Origin: Micromussa lordhowensis
Lineage: Eukaryota > Cnidaria > Anthozoa > Scleractinia > Lobophylliidae
Assembly (NCBI GenBank): GCA_964020085.1
Contig: OZ026602.1
Coordinates: 24,467,055-24,531,054 of the forward strand
Length of the DNA stretch: 64,000 bases
Reading direction: 5' to 3'
The number at the start of each line of letters is the position of its first letter. Within the stretch, counting starts at the first letter, position 1. The position numbers were made by a program, and so were the translations under genes. Positions 21,033 to 35,100 of the stretch are shown here, piece by piece. Below the pieces are notes generated by a model, which saw only the letters and a list, made by a program, of their open reading frames with translations, had not been told where the DNA came from and searched no databases.

Positions 21033-22297
21033 TTGCAGACCTCCAAATTAAATTATGGTTGCTAGTGTGATCTTATTAAGGCTCTTAAAGCGAGATACAC
21101 GAGTGTGGTAAACGGGTAAATAAGCAAGAAAAAAGAGAACATTTGTTTCTGTCGTCTGTTGTGTCTGGGAATATAAAGTCATTTTTGCAATGAACAAATT
21201 AATATTCAATTCATAACACCAGACATGAAGGAATAAACGAAATTTACGCTGTGAAAGACCGATAACTTTAGTGTTGTAGCTTATTGAAGACTCGAATTGA
21301 AATTTTTTTGAACTTCACCACTAAAGTAAAGGAGGAGTCAGTACTCGACTTGTAAAGTGAAGGAAAAAAATCACAAGAGAGAGAGGTTTGTAGTTAGCCT
21401 AGATTGGTGATTGTTAGCTAAGTGGGTAAGTTGGTTACTCTGTATCCAAGTCCCCAAGTGTTTTAAATGCTTTACCAAGGGATATACAGTTTTGTTTTGT
21501 TTGTACGGACCATCCTCTGCTAATATCAATAGTCGTCGCAAATCGCAGCTGCTATCATTTGGGAGATGCGCTGCTATTTAATCATTCAGTTCAGGTTATT
21601 GCTCTTTGAAATATTAATTAATTAAATAATTATTTAAGTGGGCTTCATGCAAATTGAATTATTTCTTGCAAGGGAAACAAACTTATTCGAATCGAAAGGA
21701 AGCTCGAAATATTAGCGTGCAAGTTTAAAAGAAATAAAGAAACGCAAAATTTATATATTTTTACAAAACATATCACTGAATTAGGACAGTGTATAACATG
21801 GAGATTAAAGCGAGGTGTTTTCCATTATTATGGTGCATCCAAGGGCGCGATTTATATGCAGTGATTAAAAAGCTTTTATAGCTGTCTCCGGCATTATCCG
21901 TTGAGTTTAAATTGAGTCATATGGTACTGTCGCGTTTACGCACAATTGAAAATACTATAATTTTAATTTTTAACCAATAAAGTAAACAGGATTGTGGAGT
22001 ATTTACATCAGGACGGGTATTTGGTTTTTAAGTTGGCATTGTAGCCAACCGTTCTCTACAATAAAAACACTTGGTACAACTTAATGCTTTCGGGTTCTCC
22101 TGTACGAGCAAGATTTATTATGTTTCTTTGCTTTCATCTACGGCCTTATGTGCTACATAGCACGAAGAGGACTGAGTGAGTGGTTTGCTTTCATCTGCTA
22201 ATAGACTTAAGGGTTGCATTGTTTGGGTTAACTAACAAGCATCACATTTTTATTGTTCATTGCGGACAGTCTTTGGTTGCGAAAGTTCGTTCGTACG
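21033..22297. other. 3' UTR and downstream flank of the F-BAR gene
   Basis: A candidate AATAAA lies at 21232-21237, about 200 nt after the stop. Beyond it the sequence is AT-rich with no open frame of note and no repeat that I can define. Confidence 0.5.
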
Positions 22298-22318
22298 TAT
22301 GGGTTATTGACCAAGTGT

Positions 22319-22351
<33 letters not shown>

Positions 22352-22533
22352 TTTTTTTTTTTGCGTGTTTATGGACTGAGACGGAGTCGAGGTCCATAAA
22401 CACGCAAAAAAAGAACGAGGCCAATATCCAGCCATCTTGGCGGTTCAAGCTTGGTCAATAAAGGATTTATTATATGGCTTTTGGGGAAATTTTTCTTGCG
22501 GGACAAGGCGGGTAGTCCCGAGCGGGCAAGATG

Positions 22534-22564
<31 letters not shown>

Positions 22565-22615
22565 CAGCGCAGGATTTGATTCATCTTGCCCGCTCGCGGA
22601 GCTAGCCATATAATA
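22298..22615 (+). mobile_element. Double-hairpin MITE, copy B
   Basis: Almost identical in order and sequence to copy A: TATGGGTTATTGACC, a hairpin with GTCCATAAACACGC arms, then the GGCAAGATGG/CCATCTTGCC hairpin and GCTAGCCATATAATAA. The close similarity between copies suggests fairly recent activity. Confidence 0.8.
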
Positions 22616-24119
22616 AGGAATTTAATCGCATACGCAGGAGCACGTTACCCTTGTGGTATGAACGATCAAGCCTGTGTTACAGATGCCTCCGCGAAAAAAA
22701 AAAAATCGGAGAAAGCGTCCCTCGCCGAGGGCGCTTGTAACACAGGCTACAAATGATCTCAGTTCGAAGGGCCCTGTCCACCTATAAACGCCGGAGAAAT
22801 TTGAAAACGCAGCTTTATTTCTTTGTTTCAATCGCTAAAACTCAAAGCCGGCGTTTTCAAATTCATCCGGTTTGAAGAGCGTTTTCATAAGGCTCCGTTT
22901 TCGTGACGATTAGTGTGCATGGTAGGCCTAGCCGTAGAGATTAAGCTGCGTTTTCAAATTCCTCAGGAGTAGGACAGAAAATATTTTAGAAATGAAGCTT
23001 TCGAAAACAATGACATCACGATAACGATGTAATTTCCCCGAGTTTTCCTAAACCACAAATCCAAAATGTCATTTGCATTTGTAGAGACTCCCCCACAGCC
23101 TCACTTGCAAGCTAGTTCCAGTACAATACTGAGAATACAAATATGACCTATTGCAGGTCAACATGTGGCCAATTATTTTTTTCCTTCCAGTTTGTCGTCA
23201 AACTCGTTTCAGGGTCTCTCATCTTCCCGAAGATGAGGGACCCTAGGATTCATGTTCCTCCACTTGAGACACTTGACCAACTCTGTACGATGAGGCAAAA
23301 CTGTAGTCTAGTAATTAGGCTGGCAGGTAAACTTTTATTACTTTTACCCTGTCAACTATACAATGGAAAGAAAGAAAGAAAAAACATTTCGATATATATA
23401 TATTACATCATCTGTGCCAACATCTGTAAATCTGTGTAGATATAAACAGTAGCCTCCATTTGGCGCGGTACTTGTCTGCGGATATTATCTCTCAAACCTC
23501 ACAGTTTTCCTTGAGCTACGCTATTGTGTTTATTATCCTTCAACTATTTTTAGCAACACAAGCGGTTTTGAAAATTGGGGAATATCACTGGTATTCATCC
23601 CAGTTTTAGCTGGTGAATATTCAGTCTCACATGACGCGTTCAAACCAACCGTGCGCGAGCGAAAATATTTGATGGATTATAAATACATATATCTACCTAT
23701 AAATGTTACGAATTACTAGCACTAATTACTGAAAGCTCTCCTTCTGGAATTCAGTTTTTTGGAATTCGTAATCAGTCTTTAACTAGTCACTTGATTGGCT
23801 GATTATGTTATCCTGGGGCGGATACGGGATTTAGGGGGGAGGGGGTCTCAGGGGCATCCTTCACTAGGAAATTTAAAAATTGGGGTCCTCGGAAATGGGA
23901 TTTCGGGCATTCTGAGGCCAAGTCAGTGTGTTATGTCTATTTTTTTTAATTTAGGGGGTTTGACCGAACACCCCAAGCCCCTAAATCCACCCCAGTTATC
24001 GACTTGAATAAAGAGGCTGCCACGGCAAATTTGGAAACACTGTAATTTTGTGGGTTGGCTCTTAGTCGGGACAAATACAAAGGGAAGATATTTGTTTACA
24101 AACATTGTTTTTGTTCTTC
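22616..24119. other. Intergenic stretch, no gene seen
   Basis: It contains a short inverted pair around a poly-A (CCTGTGTTACA at 22670 and TGTAACACAGG at 22730), ending GGCTA like the TAG...CTA family, but no convincing duplication. Open frames up to 98 codons lack any recognisable similarity. Confidence 0.4.
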
Positions 24120-24683
24120 AACCCATTGACCCCCCGTGCCGGCCGTAACCAGCCCTGACGAGCTTTGGCCTTTCTTCCACTTCTGACGTCATCACCTTTG
24201 ACCAAACTTGGCGTCATCTATACTCAACTTCTGCAGGAGGAAAAGATCTTTGCAATGATACTCAGATCAGAGTGATCGACCAGACCAGAGTGATCGTGGC
24301 AAATCTCGGGTAAAAATTGACCGTCTCGATGACGCTTTCTTCAAAGTTTTTTTAACCGCAAGCAAGCTCAGTAGAAGGTCAATCACTGAAGCCAAAAGGA
24401 AAGTAAAGTAGAAAAAGGAAGGGCGAAAAAAAAATTAAAAAAATCGAAAAGCCTAAAGATGTAGGTCACTTTCTCCTCCAAAATTTCGGTCACTTTCATC
24501 TCAAAATTTTGATTTCTGCGCATGCCTGAGTCAAATTGCTAGGGGCAAGAAGAACAAGCTGTTATGCTGTAAATGCGTTTTTTGACTAGATCGAAGCTAT
24601 TTTGGCCAATCTCCAGCCTGCAAAAAACCCAAAATGTCCAAAAACGCGTTCTTGGCAAAAAGCGCCGGGGGTCAATGGGTTAA
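24120..24683. mobile_element. TIR element with ends AACCCATTGACCCCC
   Basis: A 15-bp end AACCCATTGACCCCC (24120-24134) is exactly inverted at 24667-24681. The right border reads TTAA and the left TTCAA, so a decayed TTAA target is possible. The interior of about 530 bp shows no coding frame. Confidence 0.65.
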
Positions 24684-25811
24684 ATGTCCAACAAGTTAAA
24701 CAAAAAAAACCTTTTGTTTCACTCTTTCACCAGCCAACAGTTCTGTGGTTGCCACATTAACACTGATTAATAACAAAAGTAGACGTCACTCCTGTTATCT
24801 TCACTATAAAATAACGCAAAATAAAAAAATAAAAATTAAAAATCCCTTTATTTACTGCGTTTCTTTTCGGTTTATCAGCACTCCTTTGGTAATGAATACC
24901 CAACAAAACTACCATTTTGAGGTTCCTTCTATTTGAAGAAATTGTGTACGTCAGAAAATACAGAGACTTAAAATGTCGCGACACAACTCTTTTAAACCTA
25001 AATAAAAAATGCGAGCATTAATTACAAAGATAATTTGTTAACGCTAGTGGAAAGCACGTGCTCACACAGTGCAAACAGAACTCGCCTACAGTTCTTTCCA
25101 TTGAAACACTCTCATGACAACCATTATACAATCGTACTACACTTAGTATTTACCAAATAGAACATGGTGTTCCATGGATATTCTCTAAGAAAAAATGCAT
25201 GCTTGAGGTTGACACACAAGAGGAATGCGAGTGCGTTCAGCAGTTTTTCTAGACCTCAAAAGTACAGCATCTTCTTAGATAACATAGAAACACCATCTGA
25301 AAAAGCTAAAATATTTACATCTGACAAGGGGATGTGATTGCATCGGCAACACAGCATCCAGGACATACACGTTCCTTTACTTGCGGCCGTGCATATCTAA
25401 AAAAATAATGCACCCTCAGCTCCAATAGAAGGTATACTGCAGTTATATTCCAAACTACTTGATCCTCTCCTTGGACTGGAAAACAAAAGTTTTTAAAGAA
25501 AGAAATTTAAACTAGACAATCAATACAGTTATGACACACAACTTATACAGGTGCAAATAAACTAATGCCTAAAAAAATAAACAAAAACATTAGGTTTCTC
25601 TCTGTGGCAGAGACAAGCGACAGTTGGAAATACGTCTGGGTTTTCAGCCTAGGCTTGAATGGGATATTACCTAACACTGAATTTATTGTTTTCACTCCAT
25701 GTAGGGTTATTCCGAGTTACAATGCTAGGGTATTCCAAGTTAAAATCCTAGGGGCATTTTGTCGGGAGGGGGGTGATTGTCTTGGGGGCATTTTGACCTC
25801 TAAGCCACTGT

Positions 25812-27272
25812 CAGGGTTCGTACACTTTTTTGTGAACAGAATAGAAGACCTTTTCCAGACCACTATTTGTATTTTCCAAACTCAAGGTAACAAGTGAGAT
25901 TCCTCATGGCCAGAGAAGAAATATATAAATATTTTGTGATACAAGAACTATTTCTTTAGCCGAGCTCCAAGTTTCTTGTCTATTGCCTCCTTGATGGACT
26001 TCAACTCTCCTTCTTTCTCCTTAGTGCTTCGTCTCATTGCATTTGACTTAGAAATGTGAGTTACTTTCCCAGTTGACTGATCAGCCTCTTCTGCAAATTG
26101 GGCAGCAGACTTCAACAGTGCCTCAGTGTTTGTTTTCATTCTTTTCTTTACTTCTTTTAAGTTATCCAGTTCCTCAAGGGAAGCTTTCCTTTCTGTCCTC
26201 TCTTGTGCTCCTCTTTCTTTTTTTCTCTTTATCTAGGTAAGCTTGGTACCTCTGTTTTGCATGACTTGCACTGACAAGGAGCTCTTTAGTCAAGGAGACT
26301 TTGGTAACCCCTCCAACATTCAGGAGATGGTCTTTAATCACCCTCTGCGAAATCAATGTTTTTGCAGTATGTTTTCAACAGAGATTTCCTTCTTGATTGA
26401 AAATCCTGATTCAACTGAAGCTTGTCCATGTGTTAGAAGGAGAAGCTTTTTTGTTAACTCCCACAGATCAGCCCACTCGGTAACATCGGCCATGCTGTCA
26501 TAAAGCAACGCATCTAACCGTGACTCACCAACAATGAATGGCTGAAAACAGGGTTGGCTGAGTTCTCCCTGACAAACTCTTTATATTGCCTGATGATATT
26601 ATCACATTTGCAAAGCTTAATCTGTCGAGGATCTGAAACAATCCTAAGACAACGACCAAGATGCTCCAAATACCTCTCTTGATCACTACAGATTTGCAAG
26701 GGATGCAGCCATGCCAAGGTCCTTACCAGGCCATACCTGATTGGAGCTTTTAACAATAGCTTCTTCACAAGGGTGATGAGGAATGTCTTGGTATCAGCTT
26801 TCACTGGGTAGCATCTTCTTTTTGTGCTATAAATCCAGGACAAGTTTGTTCACAACAAACCAAATATCAACATCTGAGGTGTTTTTGTGCAAAACTTAGC
26901 TGTTGATGTCGCTTCTGCCAAGGCTTCTTCTTTCACAAATCTTTACAACAGACTGAAGACGAGTTCAAGCATATCTGGTGCCAGGAATGGCAACATTGGC
27001 ATGTCTGTGAACCACAATGCAATGCAGGGCACTGGAGACTGGGCTTTGCCTCAGATTTGAACAATCTCCAAGTTAATTCAAGTGAAATCAGCTACATTAC
27101 AAATATTTCAGCTAGCTTTTAAACACCTGCTGCTCCTTTAGAAAAATCCCAGACTTCATCCCATTCAGTTTCCAAGACTCCGCTTTTTATTTCCATTCTT
27201 TTTCCAGGTCTGGAAAAGTGGTTTGCATACATGTATTTCCAGACTTTTTTTCAAGACTCTGTACGAACCCTG
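25812..27272 (-). mobile_element. Decayed TIR transposon (CAGGGTTCGTACA ends) carrying a hAT-like gene
   Basis: CAGGGTTCGTACA at 25812-25824 is repeated in inverse at 27260-27272, 13 of 13 bases. Just inside, both ends share TTTTCCAGAC(C) words. The interior holds the broken transposase-like gene annotated separately. Flanking octamers (GCCACTGT and CACCATGG) do not match, so the target duplication has decayed or the borders are slightly off. Confidence 0.65.
25948..26880 (-). pseudogene. Frameshifted hAT-type transposase C-terminal region
   Basis: Three minus-strand frames join in order: 26843-26514 (IRYGLVRTLAWLHPLQ), an unstarted piece with LTHGQASVESGFSI, 26356-26174 (ISQRVIKDHLLNVGGVTK), and 26139-25948 (lysine-rich tail). 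At least two frameshifts separate them. The HGQASVESGFS segment resembles the C-terminal dimerisation region of hAT-derived proteins common in cnidarian genomes; this is recall, not a search. It lies inside the TIR pair 25812-27272, so it is a dead transposase and not a host gene. Confidence 0.6.
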
Positions 27273-27474
27273 CACCATGGTAACCTTGTAAGAAACATTA
27301 CAGTTTGGGATGCCAAAAACGGGACAGGTAGCTAGGTAAGGAGGTGTATGATTAATTAGAAACTGACTTGGCTTTTTTGGACCAAATTACAGTGGTTGTA
27401 TTAACAAGGTTCACTCACTGTTTTCATAGTGTTTTCCTGTGTGTGTACCTTGTAATAGTAATATAATGCAAACA

Positions 27475-28860
27475 AGAACCGCGGTGCGGTTGTAAACCGC
27501 GCTTTAGAAAAACGCGGTTTGTCTGCGAAACGTGACTCTCCTACCCTTCAGCAAATATACGAAAAAATGAGTATCTGATTACATTCTTTGCATAGCGCGA
27601 GTTTAGCGTGACTTGTAATCGGAGAATTTTGTTTACGTCTAATGAAAAAATACCTTGACCTTTCAATATAATATTTTACATATGGGTTTTTGACGAGCAC
27701 TAAGGCTAAGTTTTAACTTTTTTCCCCAGAAAATTCCACCATTGCTTCTGGCGAACTATACACGATCTTACATTTATCACCGTCAGCGTATTCCATGGCC
27801 AGACGTAATACCTTTTTAGCGCATTGAATATTCCCTTTGAAAGTGAACAGAAACAATGCAAACATTCCAGATTACAAAATGTTCTGTTTTGCATGCAAAA
27901 CGAAACTACAGCTTAACTCTGGATAATTTCAGCCTTACTAGCCAGCAGCTGGTCCCAAATTAGATGCTCCTTGCAAATGTCCTAACGCCCATCGCCGAAG
28001 GATTTTGGCCCAAGTTGGATCAAATTAACATTTTCTCCCTTGGCCGCCATTTTTTTGTGTAAACAGTTAATTCGCTAACTTGACAAAACCCTCCTGAGGG
28101 GGGATATGACGAAAAGAGCTGATGACATCATCCGGTGAAGACAATTGGCCGTGAGTGGGAGTTTGGGTCTGCTCCCCGACATGACTAAAAAAAACAAGAA
28201 GTTGAAAACAACTTTTAACCGCGCTTTTAAAATTGAACTGTTTTCTAAGTATTTAGCAACAGCGTTTTGCGAGTAAACATTACCCATTGGAAACAATAGA
28301 GATTGCGTGATTCAAAGTAAGCTCAGTGCCTGGATTGAAAGAGATTTTATTTCACATTCTTTGCATAGCGTGGTTGCGTGATTGGTAATCCGAGATTTTT
28401 GTTTACCTGTAGCTCGAAGGAGAATTGACCTTTCAAACGAATATATATTTGCAAAGGTTTCGACGAGTGCCGAGGTTATATTTTTTTTTCCCAGAAAACT
28501 CCACCATTGCTTCTGGCGAAGTAAACACGATCTTATTTATCACCGTAAGGGCATTGCAGTAAATACGGTCATATTTATCAGCATCAGCGCATTTAGCCGG
28601 CGCATTGAATATTCCCTTCGAAAGTGAACATGCAAGCAAAACAAAAATAAAGCTTAACTCTAGATAATTTCAGCCTTAGTAGCCAGCAACAGGTCCTAAA
28701 TTACATTATTTATCCTTGCAAATGTCCTTGTGGTAATATTTCAACAGCTTTTTTTTCGGCGAATAAACATTACCGGTTGCGTGATTCAAAGTTTGGCCGA
28801 GCAGAGAGCTGGTTCAGCTCTCCGACATGACAAAAAAAAAAAAAAAATAAAATAAACCCC
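27475..28860. repeat. Diverged tandem duplication, period about 770 bp
   Basis: A block starting CATTCTTTGCATAGCG at 27582 recurs at 28354. The order of matching words is preserved: AATTGACCTTTCAA, CCACCATTGCTTCTGGCGAA, TTTAGC..GCGCATTGAATATTCCC, CTTAACTCT.GATAATTTCAGCC, CTTGCAAATGTCCT. On the minus strand both copies read SPEAMVEFSG or a shifted version of it, but each has stops, so I see no intact gene. Confidence 0.6.
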
Positions 28861-28861
28861 G

Positions 28862-29082
28862 TGCAGAGCAAGAACCGCGCTCGGCCCATGGCCGCGCGGT
28901 TAAAAAAAAAAACCGAGTGCAAAGCAAGAAACTGCCCAGCCTATGGCTGCGCGGTTTAATAAACCGAGTGCAAAGCAAGAAACCGCCCAGCCTACGGCTG
29001 CGCGGTTAAAAAAAAAAAAATAAACCGAGTGCAAAGCAAAAAAACCGCCCAGCCTACGGCTGCGCGGTTTAATTAAACAAAC
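28862..29082 (+). repeat. GC-rich tandem repeat, about 4 units of 50-60 bp
   Basis: The unit is AAACCGAGTGCAAAGCAAGA followed by ACCGCCCAGCCTACGGCTGC and GCGGTT, with poly-A of varying length between units. The first unit is the most diverged. It starts right after the 770-bp duplication and ends about 40 bp from the stop codon of the minus-strand gene, so it may overlap that gene's 3' UTR. Confidence 0.75.
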
Positions 29083-29118
29083 AAGGTTCACCTTTTGTAC
29101 TCCTTTTTTTGTGAGGCC

Positions 29119-32100
29119 TCACATCAAGTGCATTGCCATAGCCTCAACTACTTCAAAGTAGTTTTCACGAAGCTCTTCAGACTCTTCCATAGCCTTCTCT
29201 CGATTAGACACAACCACCTCAATCTGCGCAGTGGTCTTTAGGCACACAGTGATCACATGAGGAAGGCTGCAGAGGAAAAAATGAACCCAAACATATTTTA
29301 GAAACAGTTTAGGGTGATGTTGAAATTTACCCAAGCCAAGTTTCGAACCTAGACTCTCGATCCGAAGTCAATGTGCTAACCTACATGTAGCCTTAAACTA
29401 TTTTTACCCGAGTGTTTGGTTGGTTTCACACAAAATCATTCCTGATCATTGCCTTAAGGCGGGGGTACACGTGAATTTAAGTGAAATTTTGGTAAGTTTA
29501 AAGAGAGGTTGAGAGGGAAAAAAAGGGTTATGGAACACCACCAGACAGTTGCCCGACCGCACAATGGCACCCCAGGTTGTTGGGCAACTGTTTGGAGTGT
29601 GTCTACCAATTTTTTAATTTCAAACTCTATTTTAAAACAACAACAAATCTTCAAAATTTCCTATTTCCATCAATTTTACTAATCCTTTGAGAAAAACTAT
29701 TTCTCTCCAAATATACCTAAAAATCACCAAAAAATTTCCAAAACAACCCAAAACATAGATATGTGAGATGAGCAGAGAGATTCTTGATTGCTTGAAACGT
29801 AAACAAGATATTTGCATAAAAAACATAATACCCAGCCAAAATACGGCTTTCATATGTACCCCCGCCTTAACAAATGCACAACAAATGGCACAAATTCTTC
29901 CCTTTGTTATTGAAAACTAAAATAAATCTTTTAATATATTGCAGTTAATAGTTCTTTTCATTTCTTACTTAATTAGGTACATATTTTGTAGTTTTATTTA
30001 GTCGTGTATGTATTGTATTGTGTGAAACAATATTCATACTAAAAAATGAAAAAGAAACACCATTTTATTTTGAAAAAGAGATTAAAATTCTTAGCGGAGA
30101 ACTGGCATGCGATTTGCATTTTTTTGTGCACAGCCAAAAATAAAATCAAAAGAAAACTGGTGAAAATTACATAAGGAATGACCCAAAAGCAAAATGGATT
30201 TAAGTATGGGCTATGAACCATAAACATACCCAACATTAGATAACATTATAATTTGGTTTTATCAACTGGCTTGATAATGTGAATTGGCCACCGTAAAGAG
30301 ATTCGAAAGCTGACGTTTCGAGCGTTAGCCCTTTGTCGTTCGCTCCGACGAAGGGCTAACGCTCGAAACGTCAACTTTCGAATCTCTTTACGGTGGCCAA
30401 TTCACAATATCAACCCCGATGATAAAACCAAATTATCTTGTAATACTCCCACCGATGCAGCACCACAGTTTCTCTAGAAACTTACCCCCTTAGATAACAT
30501 TAGTCTTAATCTTACACATACCTCATAAGATGAGTGGCAGCTGTGATGGAAAGCTTGCCTTGTTTGTCGCAGTACTTGTTGTAGAAATCCTGTTCCACTT
30601 GGTTTTTAGGTGGCGGCCGCTGTAGAATATCTTTGTTTCTGGCAACTTTGGTGACCCAAAATGAATTTAGCGCTTGGAGAGCTTGTGATTCATCATTACT
30701 GACTTCATCTACAAAAACACATCATTAAAGGATGGAAGGCAAATTCCTGATGCTTGTCAACTAAAATCTATTTTGACAGTGTATCCTGAGTCATGTACAT
30801 GAAGGAACAAGATGCAACAAGATTTTTGGGCTAGCAAATATTCAATTTTTCTCCTGTAGGTAGAGGTGGTCAAAATTAGACTACAGGGCATGCCCTTGAC
30901 TACAAAACAGCAGGTGCTGGTGATTACAGAGGAACCCTGCTGAGCCCCAGTGGCAAAGGTGCCAATTAACATCATATACACACATAAAACACTTATTATC
31001 AAATGTCTTCTTGAAGTAAAGAATACTGACCTCCCAAGAAGTCAAATAAATACATGCTCTTTAGGGGTTTGCCTGGAAGTAGAGAACACAAACAAGGTCA
31101 ATAAATGTAGACAGCATCAATTAAAGATTTATTTGTGTTTTAATTACATGTAGCATGCATCATTGAGTTGTTGCCTTATGTCCCACAGAGGATGAGGAGG
31201 ATTAAGTAAGTATTGAGTTCTGCGTGCACACGGAAAGTCAGGAGAGTATTCAAGAAGCATAAGAGTTCCTCAATGTTATATTTTAGGGCACATTAACCAT
31301 TTTTTTAATTTAAGCGCAGGCTTAAAACTGCTTAAAGTAATGCAGATTTCAGCCTACATGTATGCACTTTTCTTAAAATGCTTAGAAATAGTGATTTAGG
31401 CCTCAACAAAGCCCGCTTGTGGTTAGCTATAAAATGTTGCTTGGGTCAGCAGCTATTGTAATTATTTTGTAAATGAAAACAAAGTTAAATAAAATTCCTG
31501 CTTACCTCGTGTCGCTCGCATTTTCCCCCTTGATTTTAAAGGGACACAGTCAGCTGGTACACATGCGCATTACATACCATTCAATTGCTAATTTGCATGT
31601 AACAGAGACGCGATAAATGCTGTTTTTAACCAGATATGATAAAAATAATATCATAGGATAAGCAAAAGGACACTCAAAAAAAAAAAAGATTTTTCAGTAA
31701 ACGGTTGAAAATCAAGCAAATACTGCGGAAAATGAAGCGGATTTCTGCATGAACTTTGATTTCAGGTTGAGGTAAACTTTTTTCAAAGTGAGAAAAGCTA
31801 GCGTCCAGGTCAACGCAGTCACAAAGCTGACTGTGTCCCTTTAAACTAGTAATTTTTTTAATTAAGTCTTTTTTTAGGAACTTCTAAATAATTTTTGGCA
31901 TTGACATAAAATGTCTGGTCGATGTAAACCATGATTTTCCTTTTTGATTTTCCTTCAAAAGCTCCAATTTTTCGTAAAATGTCTTCTCATCGATGCACGT
32001 TGCCATTGCAAACCGAGGAAGAAATCAAGTCTGTGTTCTTGCTAAACACACATGTGCAAAACCAAGCGAGACTGGGCACCAAACTCAGTATTATTATACA

Positions 32101-35100
32101 TAACACGAGAGCTTTGTTTCATTGTTTTGTGTGCGGCACAGTGGTTAGAGGGAAGGGCCAGCAAGGAGATACATGTAGTACAGTAAGGTCATGAGTTCAA
32201 ATCCAGCTATGGACATAGGTAAGAAAAAAAGAAAACTATTTAAATGTAAGAGAGGGGTGACAAGGTTAGAGGATTAATTTGATAGTTGGGTGGGATGTGG
32301 TAAACAAGGGATTTAATGGGGGTGGTCTGAAAAGTAGGCTGGGGGAGTGTTGGGAACTTACAGATCTCTGTTTTTTTCTCAGCATTCTTTTCATACACCT
32401 CGACCACACAGAAAACAACAACAAACAAGCCGATATTTTTTAACCACACCTCAAAAAATAAAATCCCCTTTTTAGACAGTTGATAAAAAAATACCTAGTT
32501 AAAAAAAAGTAAAATAACCAAGTTAGAAAAAACTAACTAGTGAAATTATAAAATAATTAATTAACTGAGACCAAAAATTAACTGCAACATATATATGTGC
32601 ATGAAAACACAATACTGTTACCGGTACAAAGAACTTCACCTTTCTTGGAAGTATTTGAAATGTTCATCTTATTCTCAATTGAAGTCACAAGCTGTGTATC
32701 TAAAAAATTACAAAACATAATTATACATTAGGAAAGTTTAATAGAACTCAAGTTAAAGTACAGAAAAATTTCAACATGATTGCTGGGGTTGGAAAGAGAC
32801 TCCAGAATGTGTCACAACTGACAGGTATAAAGTGTTTGTTCCACTGGTCATTGCAATATTAAATGGAATATTAAAAATAAGTTTACTTGAAAATGACTTA
32901 CTAAGACTCCACTGTCTGAAAATTAACTAATGTATACCCTCCACCATTTTGACCTGGCTAAGCATTAAAAACCAGAAACATTCTTCATTTTGTACATTGG
33001 AGATGTCTTCTAATGCGGTTTACCCAAAGGAGATCCCTTCTTACAAGATTTGCAAGAGTAAATCACTATAGCCAAGTGATTACTTTGCATGGACCAAAAC
33101 TGGATGATGTTGTGCAATGTACAGTATTTGCTAAAGCTTGGTATGAAGATCAGTCAGTAACATGTTAAGCTATTCTGAGAAAAATTCCCAAGTTTGACTC
33201 TTTTGTTTTTCCCATGTAGCTTGTGTCATGTACACTGTATTTGTTATACAAACCTTGCGACAAGAAAAGCAAAAAATCTTTTATCAGATTATATGAATGC
33301 TGTAAAATATGATTTATTGAAGCACAGGAAAGATTGCTCTGCTTTTATGCAACACATACCTGTCTTTTCCGTTTTTGAAATGTTGTCATCTTGTTGCTCT
33401 TGTTCCTTTGAGCTTGGCGGAGTAACATTCACCTTGGAGGAAGAAGATTTCACATCCAACTGTGGATCACAGAATGATCAAACTTTACCCTACCAATCAA
33501 AATTGCATAATACTCTAAAATGGCACCCATCTTGATTTTTACCACTTTTGTTGGATCATTACCAAACAATAGTTGACTAGACATACAGAATGTCCACCAA
33601 TGGTACTGATTTAAGAGCAACCATTGATCATTTTTTTGTAGAAAAGTTATCATTAGCTTCTTCCAAACGTTGTAGACCTTTCAATTTTCGCAAGACGAGA
33701 CATTTGTCTTGCGTGAGTCTCTTGTCTCGCAAGAACATGAATGCTTCCGCATGCCTAGTCTTCGATTCATCACAAAATGTTTGACAGGAAGCATTCATGT
33801 TTTCGCGAGAAAAGAGGCTCACGCAAGACAAATGTCTTGTCTTTCGAAACGATAGATCAGAGGTGGTAACTTACTTTTGGGCAGTACTGTACATCATGTG
33901 CTGATGTACATTCATGCAGATTTGAGTCTCTATGCATTGTGTATCATAACTTTGTGACAGAACATTTTTTTCCAGGAGGAGAGGAGGGGGGGGGCTGCTC
34001 ATGTTTTTTTTTTCTTTTCTAAATCTATTTTGTGCAAATCCAAGCAAAGAACACCTTAGCCCCATTATCACTGTCATGACATCCTTGCCTTATTTAGGGT
34101 GCAATCTGCACTGTTCACGTACCTTTGTATCCTGTTTATTTTTTACTGAGTAGAGGTCACTCTCAGAACTTTCATCCACAATAATCTTTTCGTCATTTTC
34201 TGAAGTAGGGGGGCTTGTCCTCTCTTTCAGCTTTTTTCCTGGTTGGGTATTTTTTTTATTGAGCCAAGAACAGGAACTCTTTGATTCATCCTCTTCATTA
34301 CCACTGCTGCTGTCATTAGCATCCTTCTTATCACAAACACAAGAAGATTACAAGAGATGATGAAATAACCTGCACACAGCAACCATGGCAACTCTCCAGA
34401 TATACGGAGAGTCTCTCAAATACATGCAGGCTCAATCTAGCGGTCTTATCTCTACTGAACTGGACAGTGTTGAAACATGTATTCGTGAAAGGCTATTAGT
34501 ACAGTTGTAAGTGCTCAATGTTCTTTCAAGACAAGAGAGACGTTAGGATCCATTGCGTTATTTTATTATAGAATGTACAATTATTGTACATTCTAGTTTA
34601 CCTAAATGGTAGAAAATGCTGCCCAGGGGAAGGAGGATGACTACAACAGTGTATGCTTGTATTACCAGTGTTGATGCAGAGCAGGGTTGTTCCCAGACAG
34701 AACTCAGAACTGCCACTGAGATTTTCAGAATGTCAAGTAAAGCTGTGTACATGTAGATAAAAAAATTATATATGGTACCAGGGCTCAAAATAAGTTTTGG
34801 ACAGCGGCCGGTCGACAGGAACGGCCAAACCAATTTTAGCTTGGTCAAATCTCATTTTTGACCACGCAGTCAAAATATTGAAAATATTTGTTTTGAAGAA
34901 CTAGCCTATTAAGCAAAGAATATTGTCTCATATACTCAGAAACACATTGCTTAAGATAAGAAAAGTTTCAATCGCTAAAAGTATTGCTTAAATAAAATTA
35001 TGTTCTCTATTTGCATTTACACAGGCAATGGCCTCAGACTGCATTTTACTCGACAAGACACTTGTAATGCAGGGCTGGCAGTGGGAACTACAATCAAAAC

